A stretch of 64,000 nt of DNA from Faeciplasma sp964650705 (GCA_964650705.1 CAZYUJ010000002.1:124001-188000); one strand, 5' to 3'. Counted from the stretch's first letter, positions 15,589-25,178 are shown. The notes: generated by a model from the letters alone, not told the origin. Program-made: numbers and translations.

Positions 15589-17419
15589 AATACGTACCTC
15601 CGCATTCTTTCTTCATTCCGCAGCCTGAACATTTTTCAGCGCAGTTAGGTGTCGTCTCGCCACGGTGAGCCTTTTGATTTTCTCTTATCAAGAATTTCCT
15701 TGAAATATAATAATCAAGATGAGACCAAGGCATGATCTCGTCATAATCTCGCTTTCGGCAAGCATAGAATTCGGGATCAAGACCGACTTCGTCAAAAGCA
15801 TCCTGCCATCTTGAGAATCTGAAATGCTCGTCCCAGCTATCAAATGTACAGCCGTTTTGCCAAGCTTTATAGATGACATCGCCCAAGCGTCTGTCACCTC
15901 TGGCAAGTGTTGCCTCGAGCAAGCTTACGTTTGTGCTGTGATATGAAAGCTTGACGTGTTTGGAATGAAGATTCTTTGTTAAAAGCTCCTGCTTATGAGT
16001 AATCATTTCCTTTGTGTCCTGAGCCTCGAACTCGAACGGTGTAAAAGGCTTGGGGACAAATGTCGCACAGGAAATGCTGATGTTTAAATATTTGCCCTTG
16101 ACTCCCCTGTTGACCTCATAGAACAGGTCTGCGATCTTTTTAGCAAGAGCCGCAATTCCGAGAATATCCTCATCGGTCTCGGTTGGATGTCCCATCATGA
16201 AATAGAGCTTAACATTTGAATATCCGCCGGCAAAAGCAAGCTTGCAGGTATCAATTATCTCATCCTCAGTGATGTTTTTATTTATAACATTACGAAGACG
16301 CTGTGTACCTGCTTCTGCCGCAAAGGTCAGTCCGGACTTGCGAACACGGTTGATCTTTTCCAAGATCTCTTCGCTGAAGTTATCTACTCTGAGTGAAGGA
16401 AGGGACAGGCTAACCTTTTCAGACTCAGTATAATCAACGAGCTTGTCCAAAAGCTCTTCGATCTCGGGGTGGTCGCTTGTTGAAAGAGAAGAAAGCGAGA
16501 CTTCTTCATATCCTGTCTGTTCACAAAGCGCTTTGGTCTGCTTGGCGATTGTATCTGTCTTCTTTTCTCTGAACGGACGATAGATATATCCAGCCTGACA
16601 GAAGCGGCATCCTCTGATGCATCCTCTCAAAACTTCGACAACAGCTCTGTCGTGAACGATATCCGTGAAAGGAACAACAAAGTAATCGGGATAATAGACC
16701 TTGTCAAAATCAGCGATAATGCGCTTCTTTATGGGCATAGGAGCATCAGTTGCATCTATAGATGCAACAGTTCCGTCATCATTATATTTGACATCATAAA
16801 ATGCAGGAACGTATATGCCCTCTATCTTACAAGCTTCGCGAAGGAACTCCGATTTTGTCCTGCCCTGTTTTTTCATGTCAGCGTATAGATCCATAAGCTC
16901 TAGATTAACTTCTTCACCTTCTCCGATGATGAAAAGGTCGATAAAATCACAAAGCGGCTCAGGATTGCAAACACAAGGACCGCCCGCAACAACAATAGGA
17001 TCGCTTTCAGATCTTTCACTCGCTTTAACGTTAAGTCCCGCAAGATCGAGCATATTCAATACATTCGTGTATGAAAGCTCATATTGCAATGTGAAGCCGA
17101 TAAAGTCAAATTCTTTTATTGGATCAAGACTTTCAAGAGCATAAAGCGGAATGTCATTTTCACGCATGATCTTTTCGAAATCTTTGTCGGGAGCGAAAAC
17201 ACGTTCACACCAAAAGTTTTCACGCTGATTCTTTAATCCGTAAAGTATCTTCATTCCCAAATGGCTCATTCCGACTTCGTAAGTATCAGGGAAACAAAAA
17301 GCAAATCTTACATCTATTTTAGATTTATCTTTAACAACACTGCCGACCTCACCGCCGATATATCTCGAAGGCTTAAGCGAGCGAAGCGCCAAGCGTTCGA
17401 TCTTATCTCTTAATTCCAT
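15581..17419 (-). CDS. TIGR03960-type B12-binding-domain/radical SAM protein
   Basis: The 612-residue protein has an N-terminal cobalamin-binding-like domain (about 35-175, with AGGPCVCNPEP and IGEGEE). The radical SAM motif is RGCIRGCRFCQAG, with Cys267, Cys271 and Cys274 (C-x3-C-x2-C) binding the 4Fe-4S cluster. A C-terminal cysteine cluster (CAEKCSGCGMKKECGGTYC) may hold a second metal site. Substrate unknown. The start ATG has ACGGAGGA upstream and a promoter lies at 17453-17481. It overlaps DUF2344 downstream, and the two probably act together. Confidence 0.9.
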   Translation of the reverse strand: MELRDKIERLALRSLKPSRYIGGEVGSVVKDKSKIDVRFAFCFPDTYEVGMSHLGMKILYGLKNQRENFWCERVFAPDKDFEKIMRENDIPLYALESLDPIKEFDFIGFTLQYELSYTNVLNMLDLAGLNVKASERSESDPIVVAGGPCVCNPEPLCDFIDLFIIGEGEEVNLELMDLYADMKKQGRTKSEFLREACKIEGIYVPAFYDVKYNDDGTVASIDATDAPMPIKKRIIADFDKVYYPDYFVVPFTDIVHDRAVVEVLRGCIRGCRFCQAGYIYRPFREKKTDTIAKQTKALCEQTGYEEVSLSSLSTSDHPEIEELLDKLVDYTESEKVSLSLPSLRVDNFSEEILEKINRVRKSGLTFAAEAGTQRLRNVINKNITEDEIIDTCKLAFAGGYSNVKLYFMMGHPTETDEDILGIAALAKKIADLFYEVNRGVKGKYLNISISCATFVPKPFTPFEFEAQDTKEMITHKQELLTKNLHSKHVKLSYHSTNVSLLEATLARGDRRLGDVIYKAWQNGCTFDSWDEHFRFSRWQDAFDEVGLDPEFYACRKRDYDEIMPWSHLDYYISRKFLIRENQKAHRGETTPNCAEKCSGCGMKKECGGTYCG

Positions 17420-17452
17420 TTAACTTCCTCCGTTAGTTATCAAATCTCATAT

Positions 17453-17481
17453 ATAATATCACACTTTGATAAGTTTTGCAA
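17453..17481 (-). promoter_or_regulatory. Promoter of TIGR03960-DUF2344 operon
   Basis: Minus strand TTGCAA (17481-17476), 17-bp spacer, TATTAT (17458-17453), 34 bases before the ATG and abutting the stop codon of the M50 protease gene. Confidence 0.55.
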
Positions 17482-17482
17482 A

Positions 17483-18127
17483 TCATCCGAAAATCAGCGA
17501 CAGCAGAATTATAACCGCTGTGATCAAAGATGATGTGAGCGTCTCAAGATCAATTATAAATGCTGAGGCGATAATCATAAAAACAAGCAAGACTGAGAAG
17601 ATATTGCTGATAAGCTTGAGTCCTTGTTCGCTGTTTGGGAATACAACACCAAGTATCTTTCCTCCGTCCAAATAACCTATGGGCAGCATATTAAGAAATG
17701 CCAAGAGCAAATTCACGACGCAAAGCTCTTCGGCTGTGATCACTAAATATATTATCGCCAAAACGATGTTAAGCGAGCATCCTGCAGAGTATATGAGTAT
17801 TTGCTTCGATCTTGAAAGCGCGGAAACTCCGCTTGATGATATTTTGATCCCGGCGCCGTAAAATCGTATCTCACTCACATTGATCCCGTATTTTCTCATC
17901 CAGAACAGATGTGCAAGCTCATGAAGCAGACAGAATACAAGTGAATAAAGAACCAATACATCGTCACAGAAGCTTAGAAATGCAACGACGAAGAAAAATC
18001 CGAACGAAAAGCATATCCTCAAATTTTTAAAGTCAAAGTAGATCATGATAGATTTTATTTGACTAAGCAAGGATTTATACATGAAAATCGGGTATCCGAG
18101 GACACCCGATATGTGATCATGTATCAC
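17483..18127 (-). CDS. SpoIVFB-like site-2 protease (M50)
   Basis: Polytopic membrane metalloprotease. HELAH (residues 69-73 from the GTG) supplies two zinc ligands and the catalytic Glu, and IGYLDGGKI supplies the third ligand Asp, as in SpoIVFB, which cleaves pro-sigma-K in the mother cell. Clostridial genomes commonly place a SpoIVFB homologue beside TIGR03960/DUF2344, as here. The start is uncertain. GTG 18127 lies inside spoVM and lacks a ribosome site, while ATG 18082 follows a small hairpin (ATCGGGT / ACCCGAT) and also has a poor site. Either way translation is probably coupled to spoVM. Other M50 roles cannot be excluded. Confidence 0.8.
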   Translation of the reverse strand: MIHDHISGVLGYPIFMYKSLLSQIKSIMIYFDFKNLRICFSFGFFFVVAFLSFCDDVLVLYSLVFCLLHELAHLFWMRKYGINVSEIRFYGAGIKISSSGVSALSRSKQILIYSAGCSLNIVLAIIYLVITAEELCVVNLLLAFLNMLPIGYLDGGKILGVVFPNSEQGLKLISNIFSVLLVFMIIASAFIIDLETLTSSLITAVIILLSLIFG

Positions 18128-18206
18128 AGTTTTCTTTTTTGATCCCGAAAACGAGTCTCAGAACAGCGCCGATAAACTTACAGGGCTTTTTCACGATAAC
18201 AGTCAT
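18117..18206 (-). CDS. spoVM: SpoVM-like sporulation peptide
   Basis: A 29-residue frame reads MTVIVKKPCKFIGAVLRLVF then GIKKENCDT. It has an ideal ribosome site (GGAGGATTATT before the ATG). The core KFIGAVLRLVFGIKKE aligns with KFLGGIVRAMLGSFRKD of B. subtilis SpoVM, the amphipathic helix that marks the forespore membrane and recruits SpoIVA for coat assembly. Position agrees as well: in B. subtilis spoVM follows prpC-prkC-rsgA-rpe-thiN, and here it follows stp-prkC-rsgA. It overlaps the next gene, an M50 protease. A 7-bp hairpin (18230-18247) lies in the gap upstream. The assignment rests on a short alignment plus synteny. Confidence 0.75.
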   Translation of the reverse strand: MTVIVKKPCKFIGAVLRLVFGIKKENCDT

Positions 18207-18274
18207 AATAATCCTCCAACCATATGTAGACTAAGCATGTGCTTAGTACATAATATTCCCAAGATCAAAAAATG

Positions 18275-19174
18275 CTATCGTTTTGTGCTGTTTTTGATTT
18301 CCCAAGGTTTTATCAGTGAAGCTTCGCGATACATCTCGCAATAGCTTGCGTGTCGGGATCTTGAGATCGAGCCGTTATTAACAGCCTCGATAACCTTACA
18401 GCCCTGCTCTTTTGTGTGAGAGCAATCCTGAAATCTGCATGAACCGATATGCTCCTCGAATTCAGGGAAGCAGTATGCAAGCTCGTCCTTTAAAATGCGG
18501 TCATACATTTGCGTATTAAAGGTTGAAAATCCCGGAGTGTCTGCAACATAACCGCCGTTTTCAAGTCTGAAGATCTCGACACGACGAGTTGTGTGCTTTC
18601 CTCTTCCGAGTTTTCTGCTGATCTCATTGGTTTCAAGGCTCAGATCCGGGCATATGTTATTCAAAAGAGTAGATTTGCCGGCACCCGAGTTGCCTGTAAA
18701 GGCGGAGAACTTTCCGCTCAACAACTTACAGACTTTGTCCACTCCCTCACCGGTAACGTTATCTACGCACACTGTGGGGAATATGTTTTCGTATATTTTT
18801 ACATACTCGTCCGCAGGATGCTTATCTGTTTTTGTGAACACGATAACAGGGCTGATATTTTTAAATACCGAAACCGATAAAAACTTGTCCAACAGCAATA
18901 TGTTAGGGGCAGGCTCACAGGTCGATATTACAAATACAAGCTGATCAAGATTTGCAAGCGGAGGGCGGATGATCTCGTTCCTGCGCTCAAATATCTCAGT
19001 GATAACCGCATCAGAATTATTCTCAATAATGAATTTCACGTTATCGCCGCATATCGGAACGATATCCTTGTTTCTGAACGATCCTCTCGCCTTGCAGATA
19101 TATTCTTCATCTTCGGCGGCAACCTTGAAATTACCGCCGAAGGAACTGATAATAACACCGTTTTTTTCAATCAT
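18275..19174 (-). CDS. rsgA: Ribosome small subunit-dependent GTPase A
   Basis: Circularly permuted GTPase that checks 30S maturation. Domains in order: N-terminal OB fold (about 1-70), permuted GTPase with G4 FTKTDKHP before G1 GNSGAGKSTLLNNI and G3 DTPGFS, then a zinc knuckle (CRFQDCSHTKEQGC). Length 299 is normal. It begins 2 bases after the prkC stop, with no clear ribosome site, so translation probably depends on prkC. B. subtilis has the same prkC-rsgA order. rpe and thiN, which follow it there, are missing. Confidence 0.96.
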   Translation of the reverse strand: MIEKNGVIISSFGGNFKVAAEDEEYICKARGSFRNKDIVPICGDNVKFIIENNSDAVITEIFERRNEIIRPPLANLDQLVFVISTCEPAPNILLLDKFLSVSVFKNISPVIVFTKTDKHPADEYVKIYENIFPTVCVDNVTGEGVDKVCKLLSGKFSAFTGNSGAGKSTLLNNICPDLSLETNEISRKLGRGKHTTRRVEIFRLENGGYVADTPGFSTFNTQMYDRILKDELAYCFPEFEEHIGSCRFQDCSHTKEQGCKVIEAVNNGSISRSRHASYCEMYREASLIKPWEIKNSTKR

Positions 19175-19176
19175 AT

Positions 19177-21330
19177 TTAGAACTGAATGTCAGCGAGCGT
19201 AAACGCTGATGAGAAGTAATCCGTACAGTAGTATGTTCCGAAATCAAAATCGACCTCATATATGGCAAGCGTTGTTCTCAAGCCGGTTTTGGGGCTTCTG
19301 ACCTCAACTATAACGGAAGCGGTTCCGCTGCCCGTGATCAACACAGGAACGCTCGTACCTGCATCACTGGATGTTACATAAATTTGAGAAGCAACAACCG
19401 TATCGGTGTTCTGATCGGTAAACGTGAGATAATACGCTGATTTTGCTGTTGTGGGAATATCGACATACAAAAGCATCTGAATATTATCCGATACATCAGG
19501 ATCAACACCTACATCCGGATCATCAGGATCAACGAAACCGATACTCGGATCCTCAAACGGGTCGGAAACTATTCCGCTGCCGTCGGAAACATAGATCGTT
19601 ATAACAGTATTTCTCGTCACGGAATCGCCTGCTGCGATGTTCTGTGAAATGACTGTATCAATAGGTTCACTTGATTCAACATATTGAACCTTAGGCTCCA
19701 AATATGCCGCTCTGATCATATCTTCAGCCTCAGAGACGTCATATCCGAAGACATCGGGAACGACGGTATCCTCAGTTGATGGGCCTAAGCTGACATATAC
19801 TCTTACGGTCGTACCCTCTTCAACAGTAGAACCCGAAGAAGGATCTGTGCTGATAACATAGCCCGCAGCTACGTCGTCGCTTTCCTTTTCAATACGCATG
19901 ACCATAAGGTTTTCGCCGGTTAAGGCTGCGTATGCCGAGTTATAATGATAGTCCTTAACATCAGGTACAGAGACCATTCTTGTGCCCTTGCTGACAGTTA
20001 CCTTAATGGTGTCGCCTTTTTTGACGATTCTTCCTTCAGCCTTTTCCTGGTAAATGATGACCCCTGATTCATATTCCGAATTGAATTCTTCGGATGCGAC
20101 GAGCTGAATATCGGTATAAGCAGATCTTGCATCATAGTAATTCATGCCGACAAGCTGTGGCATTACATAGTCATTAGAAGATGAAGGAGTCGTTTGGAAT
20201 GCGCCCAAAATAACGTTTGCAACAAATAAGGTCGCAACGATTATAACGGTTACGGTAACAGCCGCCAAAATGGGAAGGATGTAATTATGGCGAGGCTCAT
20301 CTTCATCGTCGTCCTCAAAATCGTCATAATACTCTTCTTCGACGTATTCCTCTTCCTGAACAGGAGTCGGTTCCTTCTTTTGTTTTTGCTTTGTGTTAAG
20401 CTTTACCTTAGGAAGCTTGTCCGCAAAAGATTTAACCCCCGAAAGAACACCGCCTGCTGCAGCCTTCTCAACATCCGAATCAATATATCCAAACGTTATG
20501 CTCTGGTCAACCTTGAATGCTTCGATATCACGGATCATCTCAGAAGCAGACTGATAGCGCTTTGAGGTATCCTTTTCCATAGCGTGAAGAATTATTTCTT
20601 CAAGACCCTTATACATCGACGTAACATATGTTGAAGGAGCAACAGGCTCTTCATTCATATGCTTTAGAGCTACGGAAACAGGGGTTTCGCCATCAAACGG
20701 CTTTCTTCCTGTAAGCATTTCATACATCATTACACCGACAGAATAGATATCACTCTTTTCGTCAGTTCTTGCTCCTCTTGCCTGTTCGGGAGAAACATAG
20801 TGAACCGAGCCCATAGTCTTTTCAGAAAGAGTATTCGAATTTTGGCGAGAGAATCTGGCAATGCCGAAATCCATCACTTTAATGCTGCCGTCAGACATAA
20901 GCATTACATTATGAGGCTTGATATCACGGTGAACGATTCCCCTATCGTGTGCAAGCTGTAAAGCACGCAGGATCTGAATTGTAAAATGAACGCAGTCGCG
21001 CCATTTCAAAAGCCCTTGCTGTTCGATATATTCCTTCAATGTAATTCCGTCGATGTGTTCCATAACGATATATTGCATATCGTTTTCATATCCGACGTCA
21101 AAGATCTTAACGATATTGGGATGAGAAAGAACAGCGATAGCTTTGCTTTCATTTCTGAAGCGTCTGACAAACTCGTCGCTTGCCGAAAACTCGCTTTTCA
21201 GTATCTTAACTGCAACAACTCTATTCTCCATTATGTCTTTAGCTCTGTAAACATCAGCCATTCCGCCGACGCCGATGAGCTCGACGATCTCATATCTTCC
21301 GTCAAGTTTCATACCGATAAATCTATCCAT
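19177..21330 (-). CDS. prkC: PASTA-domain Ser/Thr protein kinase PrkC
   Basis: Membrane kinase that senses peptidoglycan or lipid II. The kinase domain covers residues 5-270: glycine loop LIGVGGMADVYRA, Lys42 in VAVKIL, catalytic HRDIKPHN (Asp135) and DFG. A linker rich in Lys then Asp/Glu follows. One membrane helix spans about 350-377 (ILPILAAVTVTVIIVATLFV). Three PASTA repeats lie outside (starting near MPQLVGMNYYDA, VPDVKDYHYNSA, VPDVFGYDVSEA), then a 140-residue C-terminal beta-rich domain. ATG 21330 is chosen because CGGAG lies 7 bases upstream. Paired with the phosphatase 27 bases upstream. Confidence 0.96.
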   Translation of the reverse strand: MDRFIGMKLDGRYEIVELIGVGGMADVYRAKDIMENRVVAVKILKSEFSASDEFVRRFRNESKAIAVLSHPNIVKIFDVGYENDMQYIVMEHIDGITLKEYIEQQGLLKWRDCVHFTIQILRALQLAHDRGIVHRDIKPHNVMLMSDGSIKVMDFGIARFSRQNSNTLSEKTMGSVHYVSPEQARGARTDEKSDIYSVGVMMYEMLTGRKPFDGETPVSVALKHMNEEPVAPSTYVTSMYKGLEEIILHAMEKDTSKRYQSASEMIRDIEAFKVDQSITFGYIDSDVEKAAAGGVLSGVKSFADKLPKVKLNTKQKQKKEPTPVQEEEYVEEEYYDDFEDDDEDEPRHNYILPILAAVTVTVIIVATLFVANVILGAFQTTPSSSNDYVMPQLVGMNYYDARSAYTDIQLVASEEFNSEYESGVIIYQEKAEGRIVKKGDTIKVTVSKGTRMVSVPDVKDYHYNSAYAALTGENLMVMRIEKESDDVAAGYVISTDPSSGSTVEEGTTVRVYVSLGPSTEDTVVPDVFGYDVSEAEDMIRAAYLEPKVQYVESSEPIDTVISQNIAAGDSVTRNTVITIYVSDGSGIVSDPFEDPSIGFVDPDDPDVGVDPDVSDNIQMLLYVDIPTTAKSAYYLTFTDQNTDTVVASQIYVTSSDAGTSVPVLITGSGTASVIVEVRSPKTGLRTTLAIYEVDFDFGTYYCTDYFSSAFTLADIQF

Positions 21331-21357
21331 ACTGACACTCCGTTTCAAAGATTTTCG

Positions 21358-22095
21358 TTAAAGCGATATCAGCACAGCAGTAATGTTATCCTTACCGCCG
21401 CTGTTGTTCGCATAATCAATCAGCTCGTTTGAAGACTGCTCTAAGGGGCGTTTATAAACTATGCTATAGATGAGTTCATCCGAACAATAATTCGTCAAGC
21501 CGTCTGTACAAATTAGCAATACAGATCCGGGATCTAAGTCAATTTCAAAATAGTCGACCTCGATTGAGCTCTCAACGCCGATAGCACGGGTTATGATATT
21601 CTTCATTTTGTGGACTTTCATCTCATCCTCGTTGATCATTCCCTTGGAATGTAAATACTCAACGACGGTGTGATCATTTGTGATCTGAGTAATTCCCGAA
21701 TCATTTAAAACATAGGCTCTGGAGTCACCGACACTCGCTATATATCCGACATTATTATGTACCAGAGCGGCAACACAGGTCGTTCCCATGCCCTCATTTT
21801 CAGGGTTATCCTTGCTCTTCTGATATACAACGGAATTTGCAGCGGTAAGCGCTGACGTAAGCAGTGATTTAACGCTTCTCGGTTCCATATCGTTTCTGAA
21901 GCTCAAAGTAAGTCTGTCATAGACAATGTCAGACGCTATCTCGCTGGCAACGCTTCCGCTGTTAGCGCCGCCCATGCCATCACACACGACCGCCACACAA
22001 GCACGGTCATTAGGCATTGAGACTCGGAATCTATCCTGATTCTCGCTCCTTTGTCTGCCGATATCAGATTTTCCTACAACAAACATGCTGTCCAC
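21358..22095 (-). CDS. stp: PP2C-type protein phosphatase Stp/PrpC
   Basis: Mn-dependent phosphatase expected to reverse PrkC phosphorylation. The PPM metal motifs are visible: VVCDGMGGANSG (Asp and Gly), GDSRAYVL, TDGLTNY and GGKDNITAVLI. Length 245 and the position directly before prkC match the Firmicutes pair. AGGAGGTGGACAGC precedes the ATG. Confidence 0.96.
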   Translation of the reverse strand: MDSMFVVGKSDIGRQRSENQDRFRVSMPNDRACVAVVCDGMGGANSGSVASEIASDIVYDRLTLSFRNDMEPRSVKSLLTSALTAANSVVYQKSKDNPENEGMGTTCVAALVHNNVGYIASVGDSRAYVLNDSGITQITNDHTVVEYLHSKGMINEDEMKVHKMKNIITRAIGVESSIEVDYFEIDLDPGSVLLICTDGLTNYCSDELIYSIVYKRPLEQSSNELIDYANNSGGKDNITAVLISL

Positions 22096-22116
22096 CTCCT
22101 CTTAGATCGAAAGGCC

Positions 22117-23148
22117 TTATATCTCATATTCACGTCTTAGCTGTCCGCAAGCGGCATCAATATCTGAGCCGAGCGTTCTTCTCACAGTTGCGTTAATTCC
22201 CATATCACAGAGCATTTTGCAAAACTTCTGAGCAGAATGTCGGTTTGACGTGAAGCTTCTTTCTTTAATTTTATTAACAGGTATTATATTTATGTGCGAC
22301 GGCATTCTTCTGACAAGTGATGACAAGGCTTTCGCGTCTTCATAAGAATCGTTTTCACCATCGATCAGCGCATATTCAAAAGATATCCGTCTTCCGGTCG
22401 TATCAAAATAATCGTAGCAAGCCTTTATAAGCTCGGATATACTATATCTGTTATTTATAGGCATAAGTTCGCTTCGCTTTTTGTCATTGGTGGCGTGAAG
22501 AGAAATTGAAAGGGTCAAGCCGAGGTCAAGTTTTGCAAGATCATATATCCTATCGACCAGACCACAGGTCGAAAGTGAAACGTGACGCAAACTCATATTC
22601 GTTCCGTTCTCGCTCGATAAGATATTCAAGAACTTTATAACATTATCATAATTATCAAGAGGCTCGCCTATCCCCATTAAAACAATACTTGAAACGTGTC
22701 TGCCAGTTGCTCTTTCGGCTTCATATAGCTGTAAGAGTATCTCGCTTGGTGTCAAGCTTCTTTTGAAGCCGGCAATCGTCGAGGCACAGAATTTGCACCC
22801 CATTTTGCAACCTACCTGAGTCGAAACACAAAGTGAATCGCCGTGTTCATATTGCATCAAAACGGTTTCAATGTGGTTGCCGTCATTAAGTTCATATAAA
22901 AACTTAACTGTCGGATCAAGCTTCGATTCAAGCTTTCTGACGATCTTCAACGAACCGATATAAAAGTCATTCGAGAGCTTATCACGAAGTGAAGCCGAGA
23001 CGTTTGTCATCTCATCAAAGCTTGTAACACGTTTTTTGTGGAGCCATTCATATATTTGCAATGCTCTGAATTTCTTTTCACCCATATCAATGAGCTTTTG
23101 GGTGAGCTCTTCCAGAGTCAGCGAAAGTATATCAGTTATTTTAATCAC
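22117..23148 (-). CDS. rlmN: 23S rRNA (A2503-C2)/tRNA (A37-C2) methyltransferase RlmN
   Basis: Radical SAM enzyme that methylates C2 of adenosine. The cluster motif is GCKMGCKFCASTIAG (C-x3-C-x2-C). The conserved methyl-carrier cysteine is in the C-terminal VRRTLGSDIDAACGQLR block. GIGEPLDNYDNV and ISLHATND are family blocks. It starts at GTG 23148, overlapping the rsmB stop by four bases, so it is translationally coupled. Length 343 is normal. Confidence 0.97.
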   Translation of the reverse strand: MIKITDILSLTLEELTQKLIDMGEKKFRALQIYEWLHKKRVTSFDEMTNVSASLRDKLSNDFYIGSLKIVRKLESKLDPTVKFLYELNDGNHIETVLMQYEHGDSLCVSTQVGCKMGCKFCASTIAGFKRSLTPSEILLQLYEAERATGRHVSSIVLMGIGEPLDNYDNVIKFLNILSSENGTNMSLRHVSLSTCGLVDRIYDLAKLDLGLTLSISLHATNDKKRSELMPINNRYSISELIKACYDYFDTTGRRISFEYALIDGENDSYEDAKALSSLVRRMPSHINIIPVNKIKERSFTSNRHSAQKFCKMLCDMGINATVRRTLGSDIDAACGQLRREYEI

Positions 23149-24449
23149 TCTTTTCGTCTAAGCTTCGCAATGAAGAAGCCGTCACTTCCGAACATATCGG
23201 GGGTTATTGTCTGTTCATAGTCTGTAAACCTATTTAGCTTTACAGGCTCAAATTCAGGGTGTTCTCGCAAGAACCTTTCAACGATATCGTCGTTTTCCTC
23301 TCTCAAGACTGTGCAGGTGGAATATACAAGAATCCCTCCGACTTTAACATATCTCGAAGAGGTGTCCAGTATATCATACTGAACATTCGGCAGTCCCGAA
23401 AGCTGAACACGGTCGGAATATTTGATTTCCGGCTTGCGTCTGATAACTCCGAGTCCGGAGCACGGAACGTCGCACAAAACTTTATCAGCCATCGGCATAT
23501 CAGAATTATTGACTTTGGCATTGTTAGCCTTCGCCTCAATACATTCAAGACCTAATCTTCGCGCGCCGCTTCTGATCAAATTGACTCGCTTCTCATGAAG
23601 ATCAAATGCAAGAACTCTTCCGTTATCGCTCATCATCTGAGCAATGGTAAACGCTTTTCCGCCGGGAGCAGAGCACATATCCAAAACAATATCACCCGGC
23701 TTAGCATCAAGCTCACTCACACAGATCTGACAAGAAACGTCCTGAACATGAAGCATTCCTTTGTTATATGCAGAAAGCTTTTCAATCGAACCGCATCCGA
23801 AAAGCTCTAAGCAATCGGGAACGACTTCACAAACGGTGTAGCTAACGCCCTCTTCCTTTAATTCTAAAACAATTTCATCAAAGGAAAACTTGCAAGTGTT
23901 GAGCCTTACGGTGACGGGCGCTCTTCCGATAGAAGATCTTAGCATCGAAAGACAAACATCCTCGCCATAATCGCGAAGCCACATTTCTATCAGCCACTCA
24001 GGGCAGGAATATTCGACAGAAAGGTTATATACCTTTGAGTTTTTTGTGGGAAGCTTTTTCCCGTCACGAATGAAGTTTCGCAAAAGTGCGTTCACAAATC
24101 CCGAAACCGCGGGGTTTTTGTTATCCTTTGCCAAGATCACGCTTTCATTGACAGCGGCATTATCGGGAACGGAATCCATATACAAAAGCTGATATAGACC
24201 CATTCTGAGTATTTGTCTTACAGCGTCAGAAAGCTTATCAACAGGCCGTGAAGAATATTTCTTTATGATCTCGTCCAATGTGATGCGACGCTCGATAACA
24301 CCGTAATACATAGCAGATATGAATCTTTTGTCGATATCACGAAGCATTGGATATTTGGTCAGCGTCTTGTCGAGTGCAATGTTAGAAAAGCTGTTATTCT
24401 TTTCGGTGGAGACCAAGAGCTTCATGCATATTTCACGTGGTGTCTGCAT
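23145..24449 (-). CDS. rsmB: 16S rRNA (C967-C5) methyltransferase RsmB
   Basis: The N-terminal NusB-like helical domain (residues 1-140, TPREICMKLLVSTEKNNSFS) is followed by a Rossmann methyltransferase. The SAM site is DMCSAPGGKAFTIAQ. The two cysteines of the m5C mechanism are in DVPCSGLGVIRRKPEI and YSTCTVLREEND. Length 434. It lies 3 bases after yugP and overlaps rlmN. Confidence 0.96.
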   Translation of the reverse strand: MQTPREICMKLLVSTEKNNSFSNIALDKTLTKYPMLRDIDKRFISAMYYGVIERRITLDEIIKKYSSRPVDKLSDAVRQILRMGLYQLLYMDSVPDNAAVNESVILAKDNKNPAVSGFVNALLRNFIRDGKKLPTKNSKVYNLSVEYSCPEWLIEMWLRDYGEDVCLSMLRSSIGRAPVTVRLNTCKFSFDEIVLELKEEGVSYTVCEVVPDCLELFGCGSIEKLSAYNKGMLHVQDVSCQICVSELDAKPGDIVLDMCSAPGGKAFTIAQMMSDNGRVLAFDLHEKRVNLIRSGARRLGLECIEAKANNAKVNNSDMPMADKVLCDVPCSGLGVIRRKPEIKYSDRVQLSGLPNVQYDILDTSSRYVKVGGILVYSTCTVLREENDDIVERFLREHPEFEPVKLNRFTDYEQTITPDMFGSDGFFIAKLRRKE

Positions 24450-24452
24450 TTG

Positions 24453-25163
24453 TTAACGTCTCCTTCCGCCTCTGTCAGTTCGGCTGCCGACGATGAACAA
24501 CAGCCTTAAGATCGTGGAGACCGTTGATACAAGCGCCGCAACATACGTCAGAGCCGCAGCATTCAAGACCTTTTTCGCAGCAGGAAGCTCGTCATCATAA
24601 AGTATTCCGTCTCTCTCCAAAGTTTTCAAAGCACGGGAGCTCGCGTTATATTCAACAGGCAAAGTAACAGCCTGAAAAACAGCCATTAAAGAATACAGCA
24701 AAACGCCGAACATGGCAATTTGATAACTCGCAAAAAGCAGTCCTATAAGAAGAATTATCATTCCGGCTGAGGATCCGAAATTTGTCAACGGAACCAATGC
24801 CGAGCGCAATTTGATGGGAGAATATCCGACAGCATGCTGTATAGCGTGTCCGCACTCGTGTGCCGCAACTCCGATCGCAGCAACGGATGTGCTTGAATAT
24901 ACGGAATCGGAAAGTGACACAACATTTGTTTTGGGATTATAGTTATCTGTAAGATCACCCTTTATGTGAGCGATCTTAACATTCTGTAAACCGTTATCGT
25001 CAAGAATTCTTCTCGCAACTTCGGCAGCAGTATATCCATGAGCGTTCGAATAGGTTGAGTATCTTTTATAAGTTGACTGTACTTTATAGGATGCATATGC
25101 TCCGAATATCAGAGCAGGGATAAGAAAGATTATTGAATAATCAAAAAAATAGAAAAAGGGCAT
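24453..25163 (-). CDS. YugP-type membrane zinc metallopeptidase
   Basis: The 236-residue integral membrane protein has an N-terminal helix (IIFLIPALIFGAYASYKV) and the zinc motif AHECGHAIQHAVGY (HECGH), followed by two or three further membrane segments. This is the Zn_peptidase_2 (YugP) family, whose substrates are unknown. AAGGAG precedes the ATG. Insertion of this gene between fmt and rsmB is common in Clostridia but absent from B. subtilis. Confidence 0.9.
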   Translation of the reverse strand: MPFFYFFDYSIIFLIPALIFGAYASYKVQSTYKRYSTYSNAHGYTAAEVARRILDDNGLQNVKIAHIKGDLTDNYNPKTNVVSLSDSVYSSTSVAAIGVAAHECGHAIQHAVGYSPIKLRSALVPLTNFGSSAGMIILLIGLLFASYQIAMFGVLLYSLMAVFQAVTLPVEYNASSRALKTLERDGILYDDELPAAKKVLNAAALTYVAALVSTVSTILRLLFIVGSRTDRGGRRR

Positions 25164-25178
25164 TTTATCTCCTTATAA

